DNA of 64,000 bases from an uncultured Fibrobacter sp. GTDB lineage: Bacteria > Fibrobacterota > Fibrobacteria > Fibrobacterales > Fibrobacteraceae. The notes under the pieces were generated by a model. It saw only the letters and a list, made by a program, of their open reading frames with translations. It did not search any database and was not told the DNA's origin. Numbering within the stretch: position 1 is the stretch's first letter; the number at the start of each line of letters is the position of its first letter. The stretch lies in contig NZ_ONDD01000014.1 in NCBI RefSeq assembly GCF_900316465.1, positions 73,173-137,172 on the forward strand. The letters are read 5' to 3'. This document shows positions 43,997 through 52,685 of the stretch, piece by piece. Both the position numbers and the translations under genes were made by a program.

Positions 43997-44002
43997 AATA
44001 TA
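43997..44002 (-). promoter_or_regulatory. -10 element (TATATT) 7 nt before the folK GTG
   Basis: On the - strand TATATT is followed by 7 nt and the GTG start. This is the same spacing as at 1949, 6390, 32485 and 58029. Confidence 0.5.
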
Positions 44003-44235
44003 GATATTCAAATTGTCCTTTTTCCGACGAAAAACGCAAACTCAACCGCCACAGGTGGATTCAAAAAATTTTTTCAAAAAAAAGGCGTTTTCTCGTGACA
44101 AATTTGATTTTTTTAGTTATTTTATCGGAGCCCACCATATTTTTTCGGTCAAATGATTCGACCAGGGCATTTTCAACTACATTAAACATTATTAACCAAC
44201 ATCATTTTCATTTATTAATTCAATAGGACACCATC

Positions 44236-46227
44236 GTGGCTCCAACTAAAAAGAATTCTAAAAATGCCTATTTGGCAGATCAAGAACCTACTGGCGCAGA
44301 AATTCCCCCTGAATTGAACGTAGATTTTTCTAACACCGAAGATAAAGATTCCTCCCCCAAGCGCCGCGGACGCCCCAAGAGAGCTAAAGATGATGCTGTC
44401 GAAACCAAGGCCGAAGTAAAAGAAGCCAAAGCTGAAAAAGAAACTATCGCAAAAGAAAAAGTTGTCGAAGTTAAAGAACAGAAGTCTTTTGAAAAGGACG
44501 CAACAAACAACGTAGCCGAAGCACCAGCCGCAACCGAAGCTGCCGTAAGTGCTCCGGTCGTAAATGAGCCGACTGCAAACGCACCGGCCGCAGAAGCACC
44601 TGTTGCAGACGTTCCCGCCGTAGAAAACGCAACTCCGGCAAATCCGAACGAACAGGGCGAACAGAACGCCAATCAAAACGACAACAACGGCCAGCAGCAA
44701 AATCAGCAGAACCGCCGCTTTGACAAGTTCAACAAGAACAACCGTCGTTTCGATAAGAACAATCGCCAGAATCGCAACTTCCAGCCCGAAGAAGAAGACA
44801 CCACTCCGCTTCCGGAACCGGATTCCGAAGCTTGGAACAAGGCTCGCGAATGCTGGAGCAAGTATCGCAAGATGACCATGAGCGACTTGCAGGAACTTGC
44901 CGCTCAAAAAGAAAACGTTGACTTTAGACGCTACCGCAAGCAGTCCTTGGGACTTCTCTTGCAGAGCCTCGAAAACGAGAATAACATCGTTTACGCCGAA
45001 GGCCTTCTAGAAGTCACCCCGCAAGGTCACGGATTCCTGCGCAACACGGAATTCAACTACCAGCAGGGTCCGGACGATGTTTACGTTAGCCAGAATTTGA
45101 TTCGCAAGCTGGGCCTCAAAATTGGCGATACCGTCGCAGGCCTTGCACGTCCGCCGCGCGATCAGAACGACAAGTACTATGCGCTCCGCCGCGTAGACAA
45201 GGTCAACTTTGAAGACCCCGAAAAGATCAAGCGTCGCGTCGCGTTCGAATACCTGACACCGATTCATCCGAACGAAAAAATTCAGCTCGAATGGGATCCC
45301 GAAGAACTGAGCACCCGCGTCATGGACTTGTTCTCCCCCATCGGTAAGGGTCAGCGTAGTATTATTCTCGCTCCCCCGCGTACCGGTAAGACGATTCTGT
45401 TGCAGAACATGACTCGCGCTATCGCCAAGAACCACCCTGAAATCATTATCATGGTGCTTCTGATTGACGAACGTCCTGAAGAAGTGACGGAAATGCGTGA
45501 AATCATCGGCAAGCTGGTGGAAGCTAACCCGAACCTGCGCGCCGAAGTGGTGGCTTCCACCTTCGACGAACCGCCTGACCATCACGCCCGCGTGGCCACC
45601 ATGGTGCTCGAAAAGGCCAAGCGCCTTGTGGAACAGCAGAAGGACGTGGTTGTCTTGCTCGACTCCATTACCCGTTTTGCTCGCGCAAACAACGTGGTGA
45701 TCCCGCACTCCGGCAAGATTCTTTCGGGCGGTGTGGATGCCAACGCCATGCAGTTCCCGAAAAAGTTCTTCGGTGCCGCCCGTAAGATTGCCGACAAGCT
45801 CGGCGACTTCCAGAAGGATTCCAACGGCCAGATTGTCCAGACAATTACAGGCGAACCGGTCCGCGAAATCATCCAGAAGAACGGTTCCCTTACCATTATC
45901 GGTACCGCCCTGATTGAAACGGGCAGCCGCATGGACGAAGTGATCTTCGAAGAATTCAAGGGTACGGGTAACATGGAACTGGTGCTTGACCGCCGTCTGG
46001 CCGAAAAGCGCACCTGGCCCGCCATCGATATTTTCAAGTCGGGCACCCGCAAAGAAGATCGCCTTCTTACCCTTTACGAACAGGATATCATCTGGAAATT
46101 CCGTCAGGGAGCCCAGAACGATACCGAAAACGGCATTATGGACAAGCTCATTAAGCTCATGAAGCAAAACAAGACCAATGCCGAATTACTAGAATTTATG
46201 AAAAAAGCAAAGGACAGCCTTCGCTAA
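44236..46227 (+). CDS. rho: Transcription termination factor Rho with long N-terminal extension
   Basis: A 663-residue Rho, against 419 in E. coli. Residues 1-185 are low-complexity: first Lys/Glu/Ala-rich, then Pro/Ala-rich, then an Asn/Arg/Gln-rich stretch (QQNQQNRRFDKFNKNNRR), probably disordered and RNA-binding. The canonical part follows: the cold-shock-like RNA-binding domain (GLLEVTPQGHGFLRN near 258) and the motor with Walker A APPRTGKTILLQ near 379, LIDERPEEVTEM near 415, the Q-loop region SGGVDANAMQFPKKFFGAARKI near 500 and ATP arginine finger region. The start is GTG at 44236 with AGGACA upstream. A leader of more than 100 nt may serve self-regulation. Confidence 0.95.
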   Translation: MAPTKKNSKNAYLADQEPTGAEIPPELNVDFSNTEDKDSSPKRRGRPKRAKDDAVETKAEVKEAKAEKETIAKEKVVEVKEQKSFEKDATNNVAEAPAATEAAVSAPVVNEPTANAPAAEAPVADVPAVENATPANPNEQGEQNANQNDNNGQQQNQQNRRFDKFNKNNRRFDKNNRQNRNFQPEEEDTTPLPEPDSEAWNKARECWSKYRKMTMSDLQELAAQKENVDFRRYRKQSLGLLLQSLENENNIVYAEGLLEVTPQGHGFLRNTEFNYQQGPDDVYVSQNLIRKLGLKIGDTVAGLARPPRDQNDKYYALRRVDKVNFEDPEKIKRRVAFEYLTPIHPNEKIQLEWDPEELSTRVMDLFSPIGKGQRSIILAPPRTGKTILLQNMTRAIAKNHPEIIIMVLLIDERPEEVTEMREIIGKLVEANPNLRAEVVASTFDEPPDHHARVATMVLEKAKRLVEQQKDVVVLLDSITRFARANNVVIPHSGKILSGGVDANAMQFPKKFFGAARKIADKLGDFQKDSNGQIVQTITGEPVREIIQKNGSLTIIGTALIETGSRMDEVIFEEFKGTGNMELVLDRRLAEKRTWPAIDIFKSGTRKEDRLLTLYEQDIIWKFRQGAQNDTENGIMDKLIKLMKQNKTNAELLEFMKKAKDSLR

Positions 46228-46242
46228 ACAAAAGGATATTTT

Positions 46243-47049
46243 ATGTCAGAAAAAATCTTTTTCGCAGGAACCGGAAACATGGGTGGCGCAATCCTCCGCG
46301 GTCTTTTGAAGGCCGGCAAGGACGCCTCCAGCATTTTCTTCTTTGACCCCTCCGACAAGGCCGCCGCAGAAGTTTCTGCTCTCGGCTGCGTTCGCGTGGC
46401 AAGCTTTGCCGAAGGCCTCAACAAGGCCGATGTCACCTTCCTTTGCGTAAAGCCGCAGATTTTCAAGCTGGTTGCCGCCGAATGGAAGGCCGCCGCTGCC
46501 GCCGAAAAGGCCGTCAAGACCTTCGTGAGCATTATGGCCGGCGTTACCCGCAAGGCCCTCATTGAAGTTTTAGGCGAAAAGAACCAGATTCTCCGCGTGA
46601 TGCCGAACCTGCCGCTGACCGTTGGCAAGGGCTCCGTGGGCCTCGCCACTGATGGCGTTACCGAAGAAACGCTCACCATCGCCGAAAAGATCTTTGGCAA
46701 CATCGGCGTGACCTGCCGCGTTGCAGAATCCTTGATGGACGCCGTGACTGGTCTTTCGGGCAGCGCACCTGCCTACGTCTTTGAATTCATCGAAGGCCTT
46801 ACCCGCGGCGGCGTGAAGGCCGGTCTCACCCGCGATGTGGCTCTCAAGCTCGCCCTCGGCACTATCGAAGGTAGCGTTGAACTCGTAAAGCAGTCCGGCA
46901 AGAGCCCCTCTGACCTCTGCGCCATGGTTTGCTCTCCTGCAGGCACCACCATTGCCGGCATCAACGCTCTCGAAGAAGGCGCCTTCCGCAGCACGCTCAT
47001 CAAGGCTGTTGTTGCAGGCACCGACCGCAGCAAGGAACTTGGAAAGTAA
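46243..47049 (+). CDS. proC: Pyrroline-5-carboxylate reductase
   Basis: A 268-residue enzyme making L-proline from pyrroline-5-carboxylate with NAD(P)H. It begins with the Rossmann loop FAGTGNMGGAILRGLL, has CVKPQ near residue 68 and MPNLPLTVGKGSVGL near 120, and shows the ProC signature (GLSGSAPAYVFEFIEGLTRGGVKAGL near 167) followed by the C-terminal SPAGTTIAGINALEEGAFR. AAAGGATA sets the start, 15 nt after rho. The activator gene follows after 7 nt. Confidence 0.95.
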   Translation: MSEKIFFAGTGNMGGAILRGLLKAGKDASSIFFFDPSDKAAAEVSALGCVRVASFAEGLNKADVTFLCVKPQIFKLVAAEWKAAAAAEKAVKTFVSIMAGVTRKALIEVLGEKNQILRVMPNLPLTVGKGSVGLATDGVTEETLTIAEKIFGNIGVTCRVAESLMDAVTGLSGSAPAYVFEFIEGLTRGGVKAGLTRDVALKLALGTIEGSVELVKQSGKSPSDLCAMVCSPAGTTIAGINALEEGAFRSTLIKAVVAGTDRSKELGK

Positions 47050-47056
47050 GCCCTAA

Positions 47057-48421
47057 ATGGCAACCATCAATCTATTCGCGAAAGATAATGCAACGTCCTC
47101 GTTTATACAGGACGTTCTTTCGTCGGTAGATTATCCGGTTGACACTTTCCGCGAAATCCCGACAGCGGGCGCGATTCCGCAAGTCCCGCTTGTCATTTGG
47201 GATCTAGATTCTTTTTCGACGCACAACTTGCAAATGCTCAAGGCGCTCCGCGAAAAATCCCCGGACACCCTGATTCTTGTTTACGCCGAATACCCCGAAC
47301 AATTCGGAGAAATATCCAACAAGCTTTACGACAGCATTCTTTCGGTGGAATCCTTGAAACTCCACTTGATGTCGCAAATTGCAAAGCTTAAAGATATTCA
47401 TACCGCGCGCCAGATTTTCAGAGAGCGCATGAGCCACCTGGTGGGTAAAAGCCAGGCCATGCAACAGCTCCGCAAAACCGTAGAACGCGCCATCGTGCAT
47501 ACAGGCCCCGTGCTCATCGAAGGCGAAACCGGTGTCGGTAAAGAGCTAATCGCCCGCGCCGTCGGCTGCATGTACGAAAAGTTCATCACGGTCAACTGCA
47601 GCGCCATTCCCGAAAACCTGTTCGAAAGCGAACTTTTCGGACACACCCGTGGAGCATTCACGGGTGCTCAAAACGAACGCATCGGTCTTTTTGAGGCAGC
47701 CGACGGCGGCGCCATCTTCCTCGACGAAATTGGCGATATGCCCTTGCACGCCCAAGTCAAGCTTTTGCGCGTTTTGCAGAACAAGGAAATCCGCCCCCTC
47801 GGTTCCAACACGACCAAGCATATTGACGTCCGCATCATTGCGGCAACGAACAGAAACTTACAGCAAGAGATTGCCGAAAAGCGTTTCCGCGAAGACCTCT
47901 ATTACCGTCTGAACGTGATTCCCATGCAAATCTCGCCGCTCCGCGACCGCAAAGAAGATATCGAAGACTTGGCGAATTACTTCATCCAGATTTACCAAGG
48001 CTCCGGCGAAAAATTCACGCTTTCAAATGCCGCGCTCCACAAGCTCCAGGAATACAATTGGCCGGGCAACATTCGTGAACTCGAAAACGTCATCCAGCGT
48101 GCGCTCTGCTTTACAAGCGCAGGCGCCCTGCAGCCCGAAGACCTTCACATCGATACGGTGAGTCCCGTTTCTTCGGCAGGCACCACCAAGCCAAATTCAA
48201 ACAACCCGCACGCGAGCAACTCTTCCGACACCCCTTCGGAAAACATCTCTGCATACGAAAACTTCAGACAAATGCAACTAGCGCAAGAACGCGATTTCTT
48301 GATCAAGAAAATCCGCGAATGCAATGGTTCTGTCCGCGAAGCCGCACAAAAGCTCGGGCTATTCCGCACCGCCCTCTACAATCGCCTCAATCATCTCGGC
48401 GTAAACATCAAAGATTTATAA
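47057..48421 (+). CDS. Sigma-54-dependent activator with receiver-like N-terminal domain
   Basis: A 454-residue enhancer-binding protein. Residues 130-375 are the AAA+ domain with Walker A GETGVGKELIARAV, the sigma-54-contacting GAFTGA loop near residue 199, and Walker B GGAIFLDEIGDMP. The C-terminus is a Fis-type helix-turn-helix (IRECNGSVREAAQKLGLFRTALYNRL). Residues 1-110 have the alternation of a response-regulator receiver and one Asp in IWDLDSF, but lack the acidic pair and the conserved Lys, so this looks like a pseudo-receiver. Its target is unknown; clpB in this window carries a sigma-54 promoter. It starts 7 nt after proC, with no clear Shine-Dalgarno sequence. Confidence 0.88.
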   Translation: MATINLFAKDNATSSFIQDVLSSVDYPVDTFREIPTAGAIPQVPLVIWDLDSFSTHNLQMLKALREKSPDTLILVYAEYPEQFGEISNKLYDSILSVESLKLHLMSQIAKLKDIHTARQIFRERMSHLVGKSQAMQQLRKTVERAIVHTGPVLIEGETGVGKELIARAVGCMYEKFITVNCSAIPENLFESELFGHTRGAFTGAQNERIGLFEAADGGAIFLDEIGDMPLHAQVKLLRVLQNKEIRPLGSNTTKHIDVRIIAATNRNLQQEIAEKRFREDLYYRLNVIPMQISPLRDRKEDIEDLANYFIQIYQGSGEKFTLSNAALHKLQEYNWPGNIRELENVIQRALCFTSAGALQPEDLHIDTVSPVSSAGTTKPNSNNPHASNSSDTPSENISAYENFRQMQLAQERDFLIKKIRECNGSVREAAQKLGLFRTALYNRLNHLGVNIKDL

Positions 48422-49165
48422 TCAAGCTTCGGTCCAGTCTAGCAGACCTTTAGCCCTAGCATCGCTCGCCCGCTCACAACGCGCACATCCTTTTTCAATG
48501 ACCATGATTCGGTCACAATACTTTTCGGCATATTCCACAGAATGCGTCGACACTAGAATTCCCATGCCGCGTTCTTTGGCCAATTTCTGCAAAAGCGTGA
48601 ACAACTTACGACTGCGAGGAATATCCATAAAGGCATTCGGTTCATCGAGCAGCAGCACGTTTACTTGCTGGGCCACCGCCTGCGCCAAGTACACGCGACT
48701 CCGTTCGCCATCGCTCAATTCCGTGAGCCAACGGTCTTTAAACTTTTCAACTTCGAGCAAGGCGAGAGATTCGTTGACAAGGCGTTCATCTTCTTGGCTG
48801 CGTCCATCAAAAAGGCCCGCATAAGGCATACGGCCAAGTCCCACGAATTCGCTCACGTTCATGCGGTCACAAACGACGCCACCCATACGCACCAGCGTTA
48901 TGAACTTGGCGCGTTCCCTGGCTGTCCACTGCGATTTTCCTTGCAGCAAAACCGTTCCCGACACCGGCTGCAAAAGCCCACACAAAGTCTTGAGGAAGGT
49001 ACTTTTGCCCGAGCCGTTTTCGCCAAGCAAGGCAACCACCTCACCAGCCTTCAATTCAAAATCCACCGGAGTCACAAGCCCGACTGCATCGGAACGTTTA
49101 TCTTGCTTGTAACCGATTACCAGGTTTTCGCACTGGAGAAGCACAGTATTCAAGGATTGATTCAT
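48422..49165 (-). CDS. ABC transporter ATPase, FecE/BtuD-type
   Basis: A 247-residue ATPase with Walker A ALLGENGSGKSTFLKTL near residue 48, Q-loop region, signature LSDGERSRVYLAQA (Asp in place of the second Gly of LSGGE), Walker B VLLLDEPNAFMD and the switch His in VSTHSVEY. Its pairing with a FecCD permease indicates import of a cobalamin, haem or siderophore-like metal chelate. Its start overlaps the permease stop by 4 nt. The C-terminus has a Cys pair in KGCARCERAS that is unusual for the family. No binding protein gene is adjacent. Confidence 0.88.
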   Translation of the reverse strand: MNQSLNTVLLQCENLVIGYKQDKRSDAVGLVTPVDFELKAGEVVALLGENGSGKSTFLKTLCGLLQPVSGTVLLQGKSQWTARERAKFITLVRMGGVVCDRMNVSEFVGLGRMPYAGLFDGRSQEDERLVNESLALLEVEKFKDRWLTELSDGERSRVYLAQAVAQQVNVLLLDEPNAFMDIPRSRKLFTLLQKLAKERGMGILVSTHSVEYAEKYCDRIMVIEKGCARCERASDARAKGLLDWTEA

Positions 49166-50139
49166 CGGCGAAGTCCTCCACCGCGAACAATCACCCAGAG
49201 CACTACGGGAACACCCACCAAGCTAAGCACTGCATTCAACGGGAATTTCGAAAACTGCGAAGCAGCCAAACAAAGTACGACGCCGCACAAAGCCGACGCA
49301 GGCATTAAAACGCGATGGTTGCTCGTTTTGAACAACATAAAAGAAAGATGCGGAACAGCAATTCCGACAAACGCGACCGGACCGCAGAACGCCGTCGATG
49401 CCGCCGCCAAAAGCGAAGCACCCAGCAGTACCATTACGCGCCCCTGACGAACATTCACGCCCAAGCCCTTCGCAAAATCATCACCCATTCTGGCGGCATT
49501 CAAATAACGAATCGATAGTGCCACAAGAACAAGACCAACAACCGTACACAGCGCAAAAATCCAAATGCCATCGATCGTCAGGCGGCCAAAGCTACCCATT
49601 CCCCAGGACACATACACGCGCAATGATTCCGCGTCACTTCCCATAATCAAAAGGCTCACCAGGGCATCTATAAAGTATCCCATCAAGAGTCCCACAATCA
49701 AAAGGATGGTAGAGTTTTCAAACCTCGAGGCAACAAACATCACAATCGAAGTCACCACGAGCGCGCCAATGGCCGCACCCGACAATACTCCGAAATGTCC
49801 GAAGGTGAATCCAGCCAACAGCGAAAGCGCAACACCAAGGCTTGCGCCACTGCTAATGCCAAGCACGAAGGGGCCTGCCAGCGGGTTCCTAAATAGAGTC
49901 TGCAACGAAAGACCCGCCACAGCCAAGGAAATTCCAGAGAGAACCGCCGCCACTAGTCGGGGCACTCGAATTTGCCAAAAAATGCGGGTTTCTACGGAAT
50001 CGTAATGAGAGCCATTAAAAGAAAGGTCAGACCACGACAGTCCGACCGCTCCAGAAAATAGCGTCAAATAAGAAAGGACGGCAATCAAAGCGATGAGCAG
50101 CGCAAATCCAACAAGGATTCTTTGATCGATGCCGCGCAT
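49162..50139 (-). CDS. ABC transporter permease, FecCD/BtuC family
   Basis: A 325-residue inner-membrane permease of about ten helices with the family stretches LVAAVLSGISLAVAGLSLQTLFRNPLAGPFVLGISSGAS (residues about 58-97; conserved RNPLA and LGISSGAS), AFVGIAVPHL near 265 and SLVGVPVVLWVIVRGGGLRR at the end. It would pass a metal chelate or vitamin B12 handed over by a periplasmic binding protein. It lies between the secreted protein at 50161 and the ATPase, on one strand, 21 nt after the former. Confidence 0.9.
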   Translation of the reverse strand: MRGIDQRILVGFALLIALIAVLSYLTLFSGAVGLSWSDLSFNGSHYDSVETRIFWQIRVPRLVAAVLSGISLAVAGLSLQTLFRNPLAGPFVLGISSGASLGVALSLLAGFTFGHFGVLSGAAIGALVVTSIVMFVASRFENSTILLIVGLLMGYFIDALVSLLIMGSDAESLRVYVSWGMGSFGRLTIDGIWIFALCTVVGLVLVALSIRYLNAARMGDDFAKGLGVNVRQGRVMVLLGASLLAAASTAFCGPVAFVGIAVPHLSFMLFKTSNHRVLMPASALCGVVLCLAASQFSKFPLNAVLSLVGVPVVLWVIVRGGGLRR

Positions 50140-50160
50140 CGCGAAGCCCCCAAGAAGACC

Positions 50161-50949
50161 TTACTTTTTCTTCTTGTTCTGGGGCTGTGCTGCAGCCTGC
50201 TTCAATTCCGCAGTCTGTTTCGGATCGCGGATATAAATTTCAGGCGGGATATTGTCGAATCCCTGCAGGGCGTTGAGCCAGTTATCGTTCAGGTCACGGA
50301 ATTCCAACTTGTTCAAGTTGTAGCGCAGAGAGTCGTTCACAATATCGAACGTAATGTAGTCCCAGCGAACCACCTGACGTTCCTTGAAGACTTCGCGGCT
50401 AACAAGAGACTGATCGGAATCGAAACGGTAGCGGGCCTTGAACGTGTATTCACCCGTCATCTGGTAGCGACCAGAATCGGAGTAAGTGCGAGTAATACCG
50501 ATTAGCGTATCGTTTGTGCCGAAGCGGAGTTCAGCATCGCGGAAAGCATGACCGTGAGCGATGATCGGAGTGCGCCAGACGCCCACCACCTGATCTTTCA
50601 TGCGCTTCTGGAGCACAGTGTCGATGCGCCAGTGGTCGAAGTTGCTCTTGTCGTAGCGAGCGCGCTGCACGTACTTACCTGTCTGGACCAACTTGCGGAC
50701 GCTGTCGGCCTGGACTTTCGCAAGGCTATCCGCGTTACGAGGACCGACCGCCGGTGCCACATGGTTCATTGAATCAAGCTTAGCCTGAATCATTTCATCG
50801 AGCGTTGCCGTAGCTCCACGCGGTGTGGCCACCACCTGGGATTCTACTTTAACGAGGTTTGCAGGTTGCGTTGCGGCAGGAGCCGTCTGTGCCAAAGGCA
50901 TTCCTACGAAAGCCAAAGACAATAAAGAAATAATAATATGCTTATACAT
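50161..50949 (-). CDS. Secreted protein of unknown function upstream of the ABC genes
   Basis: A protein of 262 residues with a signal peptide (MYKHIIISLLSLAFVGMPLAQTA, cleaved near LAQ). The mature chain has a helical first half and a second half of beta strands (VVGVWRTPII, DAELRFGTNDTLIGITRTYSDSGRYQMTGEYTFKARYRFD in residues about 140-180), reminiscent of small lipocalin-like barrels. It ends in a Lys/Gln tail. I do not recognise a family, and it lacks features of the expected binding protein. Five further residues are possible if the ATG at 50964 is used. It precedes the permease by 21 nt and is probably co-transcribed. Confidence 0.55.
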   Translation of the reverse strand: MYKHIIISLLSLAFVGMPLAQTAPAATQPANLVKVESQVVATPRGATATLDEMIQAKLDSMNHVAPAVGPRNADSLAKVQADSVRKLVQTGKYVQRARYDKSNFDHWRIDTVLQKRMKDQVVGVWRTPIIAHGHAFRDAELRFGTNDTLIGITRTYSDSGRYQMTGEYTFKARYRFDSDQSLVSREVFKERQVVRWDYITFDIVNDSLRYNLNKLEFRDLNDNWLNALQGFDNIPPEIYIRDPKQTAELKQAAAQPQNKKKK

Positions 50950-51031
50950 AGATACACTCATCATCGTAAATGTAGTTAAAGCGATATAAAAAAGGTAAGG
51001 TAAACATACAAAAAAAGGCTATCTTTGGACC

Positions 51032-52171
51032 ATGTTCGGAAAAACACTCGACTATTCCCAGGTTCCTTCCCCCTGTTTTGTTCTTGACGAGGCCAGACTG
51101 CGCCATAATATGGAAATTCTGGACGATATCCAGAAGCGGGGAAACATAAAAATCATTTGCGCCTTAAAAGGTTACAGTTTTTGGCGTTCTTTCCCCCTCA
51201 TCGGGCAATACCTAGCCGGTGCCACCGCCTCCAGTCTGAACGAAGCCAGACTCGCCAAGGAGGAAATGGGTAAAGAAGTCCATGTGTTCGCCCCCGTCTA
51301 TGACGATGACGAAATCGACCAGATTCTCGCCTGCGCAGGCCACATTACCTTCAACAGCTTCAGCCAGTGGCAGCGTTTTAAAGACAAGACCCTCGCCGCA
51401 GGTGTAAGCGCAGGAATCCGCGTAAATCCGCAATTTTCGACAGTCGAGACCGACCTGTACAACCCGTGCGGCAAGTTTTCGAGACTCGGAGTCACCGAAA
51501 AAGAGTTCAAACCGGAACTGTTGGACGGCATCGAAGGGCTCCATTTTCACGCTCTCTGCGAACAGGACGCCGACGCATTGGAAGGCGTACTGAAGGCCTT
51601 CGAACAGCATTTCGGCAAGTACCTTCCGCAAATGAAATGGGTGAATTTCGGTGGCGGCCACCACATTACCCGTAAGGATTACCATCGCGAAGAACTGGTC
51701 CGCCTCCTGAACGACTTCCACAGCCGCTACCCGCACCTCACTGTTATCATGGAACCGGGTGAAGCAGTCGGCTGGCAGACGGGCGAACTGGTGGCGTCCG
51801 TCGGAGACATTGTTCACAACGAAATGGACATTGTCATACTGAACGTGTCAATCAGTGCACACATGCCGGACTGCCTCGAAATGCCGTACCGCCCCACCGT
51901 GACGGGCGCCGGCATGCCGGGTGAAAAGAAATTCACATACAAACTAGCAGGTAATTCCTGCTTGGCCGGCGACCAGCTCGGGGACTTTTCCTTTGACGAA
52001 CCGCTCAAGGTGGGCGACAAGATTATCTTCGAAGACATGATCCATTATACGATGGTCAAGACCACGTTCTTCAACGGAGTTCGCCACCCGAGCATCGGCA
52101 AGTTCGACGAACAGGGCAAATTCCACTTGTTGCACAAGTTCACCTACGAGCAATTTAAAGAAAAGCTTTAA
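51032..52171 (+). CDS. nspC: Carboxynorspermidine/carboxyspermidine decarboxylase
   Basis: A 379-residue PLP enzyme of the alanine-racemase fold (group IV decarboxylases) that removes the carboxyl of carboxyspermidine or carboxynorspermidine in the alternative polyamine pathway. The family N-terminus is clear: VPSPCFVLDEARLRHN, the PLP lysine in CALKGYSFWRSFPLI near residue 47 and TASSLNEARLAKEEMGKEVHVFAP. The glycine loop VNFGGGHH lies near 208, EPGEAVGWQ near 242, and the catalytic Cys region GNSCLAGDQLGDF near 308. The usual partner, carboxyspermidine dehydrogenase, is not adjacent. TATCTT 6 nt before the ATG may be the -10. Confidence 0.93.
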   Translation: MFGKTLDYSQVPSPCFVLDEARLRHNMEILDDIQKRGNIKIICALKGYSFWRSFPLIGQYLAGATASSLNEARLAKEEMGKEVHVFAPVYDDDEIDQILACAGHITFNSFSQWQRFKDKTLAAGVSAGIRVNPQFSTVETDLYNPCGKFSRLGVTEKEFKPELLDGIEGLHFHALCEQDADALEGVLKAFEQHFGKYLPQMKWVNFGGGHHITRKDYHREELVRLLNDFHSRYPHLTVIMEPGEAVGWQTGELVASVGDIVHNEMDIVILNVSISAHMPDCLEMPYRPTVTGAGMPGEKKFTYKLAGNSCLAGDQLGDFSFDEPLKVGDKIIFEDMIHYTMVKTTFFNGVRHPSIGKFDEQGKFHLLHKFTYEQFKEKL

Positions 52172-52183
52172 GCAGAAAAGGAG

Positions 52184-52203
52184 ATGCCCGCCTACGCGGG
52201 CAT
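52184..52203. repeat. Short palindromic repeat after nspC
   Basis: atgcccgc-ctac-gcgggcat, flanked by ggag and gacaa. Hairpins of this make occur as dispersed intergenic repeats in many genomes. There is no T run, so a terminator role is unlikely. Confidence 0.5.
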
Positions 52204-52218
52204 GACAATAAAGCATCA

Positions 52219-52626
52219 ATGATTTTTTCTAGCGAAGAAGAAACTTACAACTGGGCGGTTGAATTCGGACATAGCCTGAAACCGGGCGACAAGGTGGCTC
52301 TTTACGGCAACCTGGGCGCCGGCAAGACCGTCATCAGTCGCGGGGTCTGCAAAGGTCTCGGTTTCACGGGATCCGTCTGCTCCCCTACCTACACTATTCT
52401 TCACGAATACCCGAACAATCCGCCAATTTTCCACTTCGACCTTTACCGCCTGGACGGCGGCGCCGACTTGAATGAAGTCGGCCTCGATCCGGATTATCTG
52501 GAAAAAGGAATCAGCTTGATCGAATGGCCGGAACGCCTCGAAGACAACGACCCCGGTCTGACTCATAAAATTGAAATAAAAATCCTCTCGGAAACCGAGA
52601 GAGAAATTACAGTCACAAACCTTTAA
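52219..52626 (+). CDS. tsaE: tRNA threonylcarbamoyladenosine synthesis ATPase TsaE
   Basis: A 135-residue P-loop ATPase needed with TsaB and TsaD to place t6A at position 37 of ANN-decoding tRNAs. Walker A is YGNLGAGKTVISRGVCKGLG near residue 33; SPTYTILHEY near 55, HFDLYRLDG near 73 and the final SLIEWPERL near 98 are family marks. Length is normal. It lies between nspC and a terminator; the short palindrome upstream separates it from nspC. Confidence 0.95.
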   Translation: MIFSSEEETYNWAVEFGHSLKPGDKVALYGNLGAGKTVISRGVCKGLGFTGSVCSPTYTILHEYPNNPPIFHFDLYRLDGGADLNEVGLDPDYLEKGISLIEWPERLEDNDPGLTHKIEIKILSETEREITVTNL

Positions 52627-52631
52627 AAACG

Positions 52632-52657
52632 AAAACCCGCCATTTAGGCGGGTTTTT
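52632..52657. terminator. Bidirectional terminator after tsaE
   Basis: A 10-bp stem aaaacccgcc/ggcgggtttt with loop attta, A and T runs on both sides. It serves tsaE and the convergent gene at 52686. Confidence 0.85.
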
Positions 52658-52685
52658 CATTACCTCTATAAAAGGAACTTCAAGC

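Noticed and set aside
43990..44235. A riboswitch or attenuator in the rho leader
   Set aside because: I see no known riboswitch core or strong terminator/antiterminator pair; only AT-rich sequence and the folK promoter.
45007..46167. A 386-residue open frame opposite rho
   Set aside because: Antisense shadow of the most conserved part of rho; no recognisable protein family.
48665..49447. A 260-residue open frame on the + strand over the ABC genes
   Set aside because: Complement of the ATPase and permease genes, both strongly supported.
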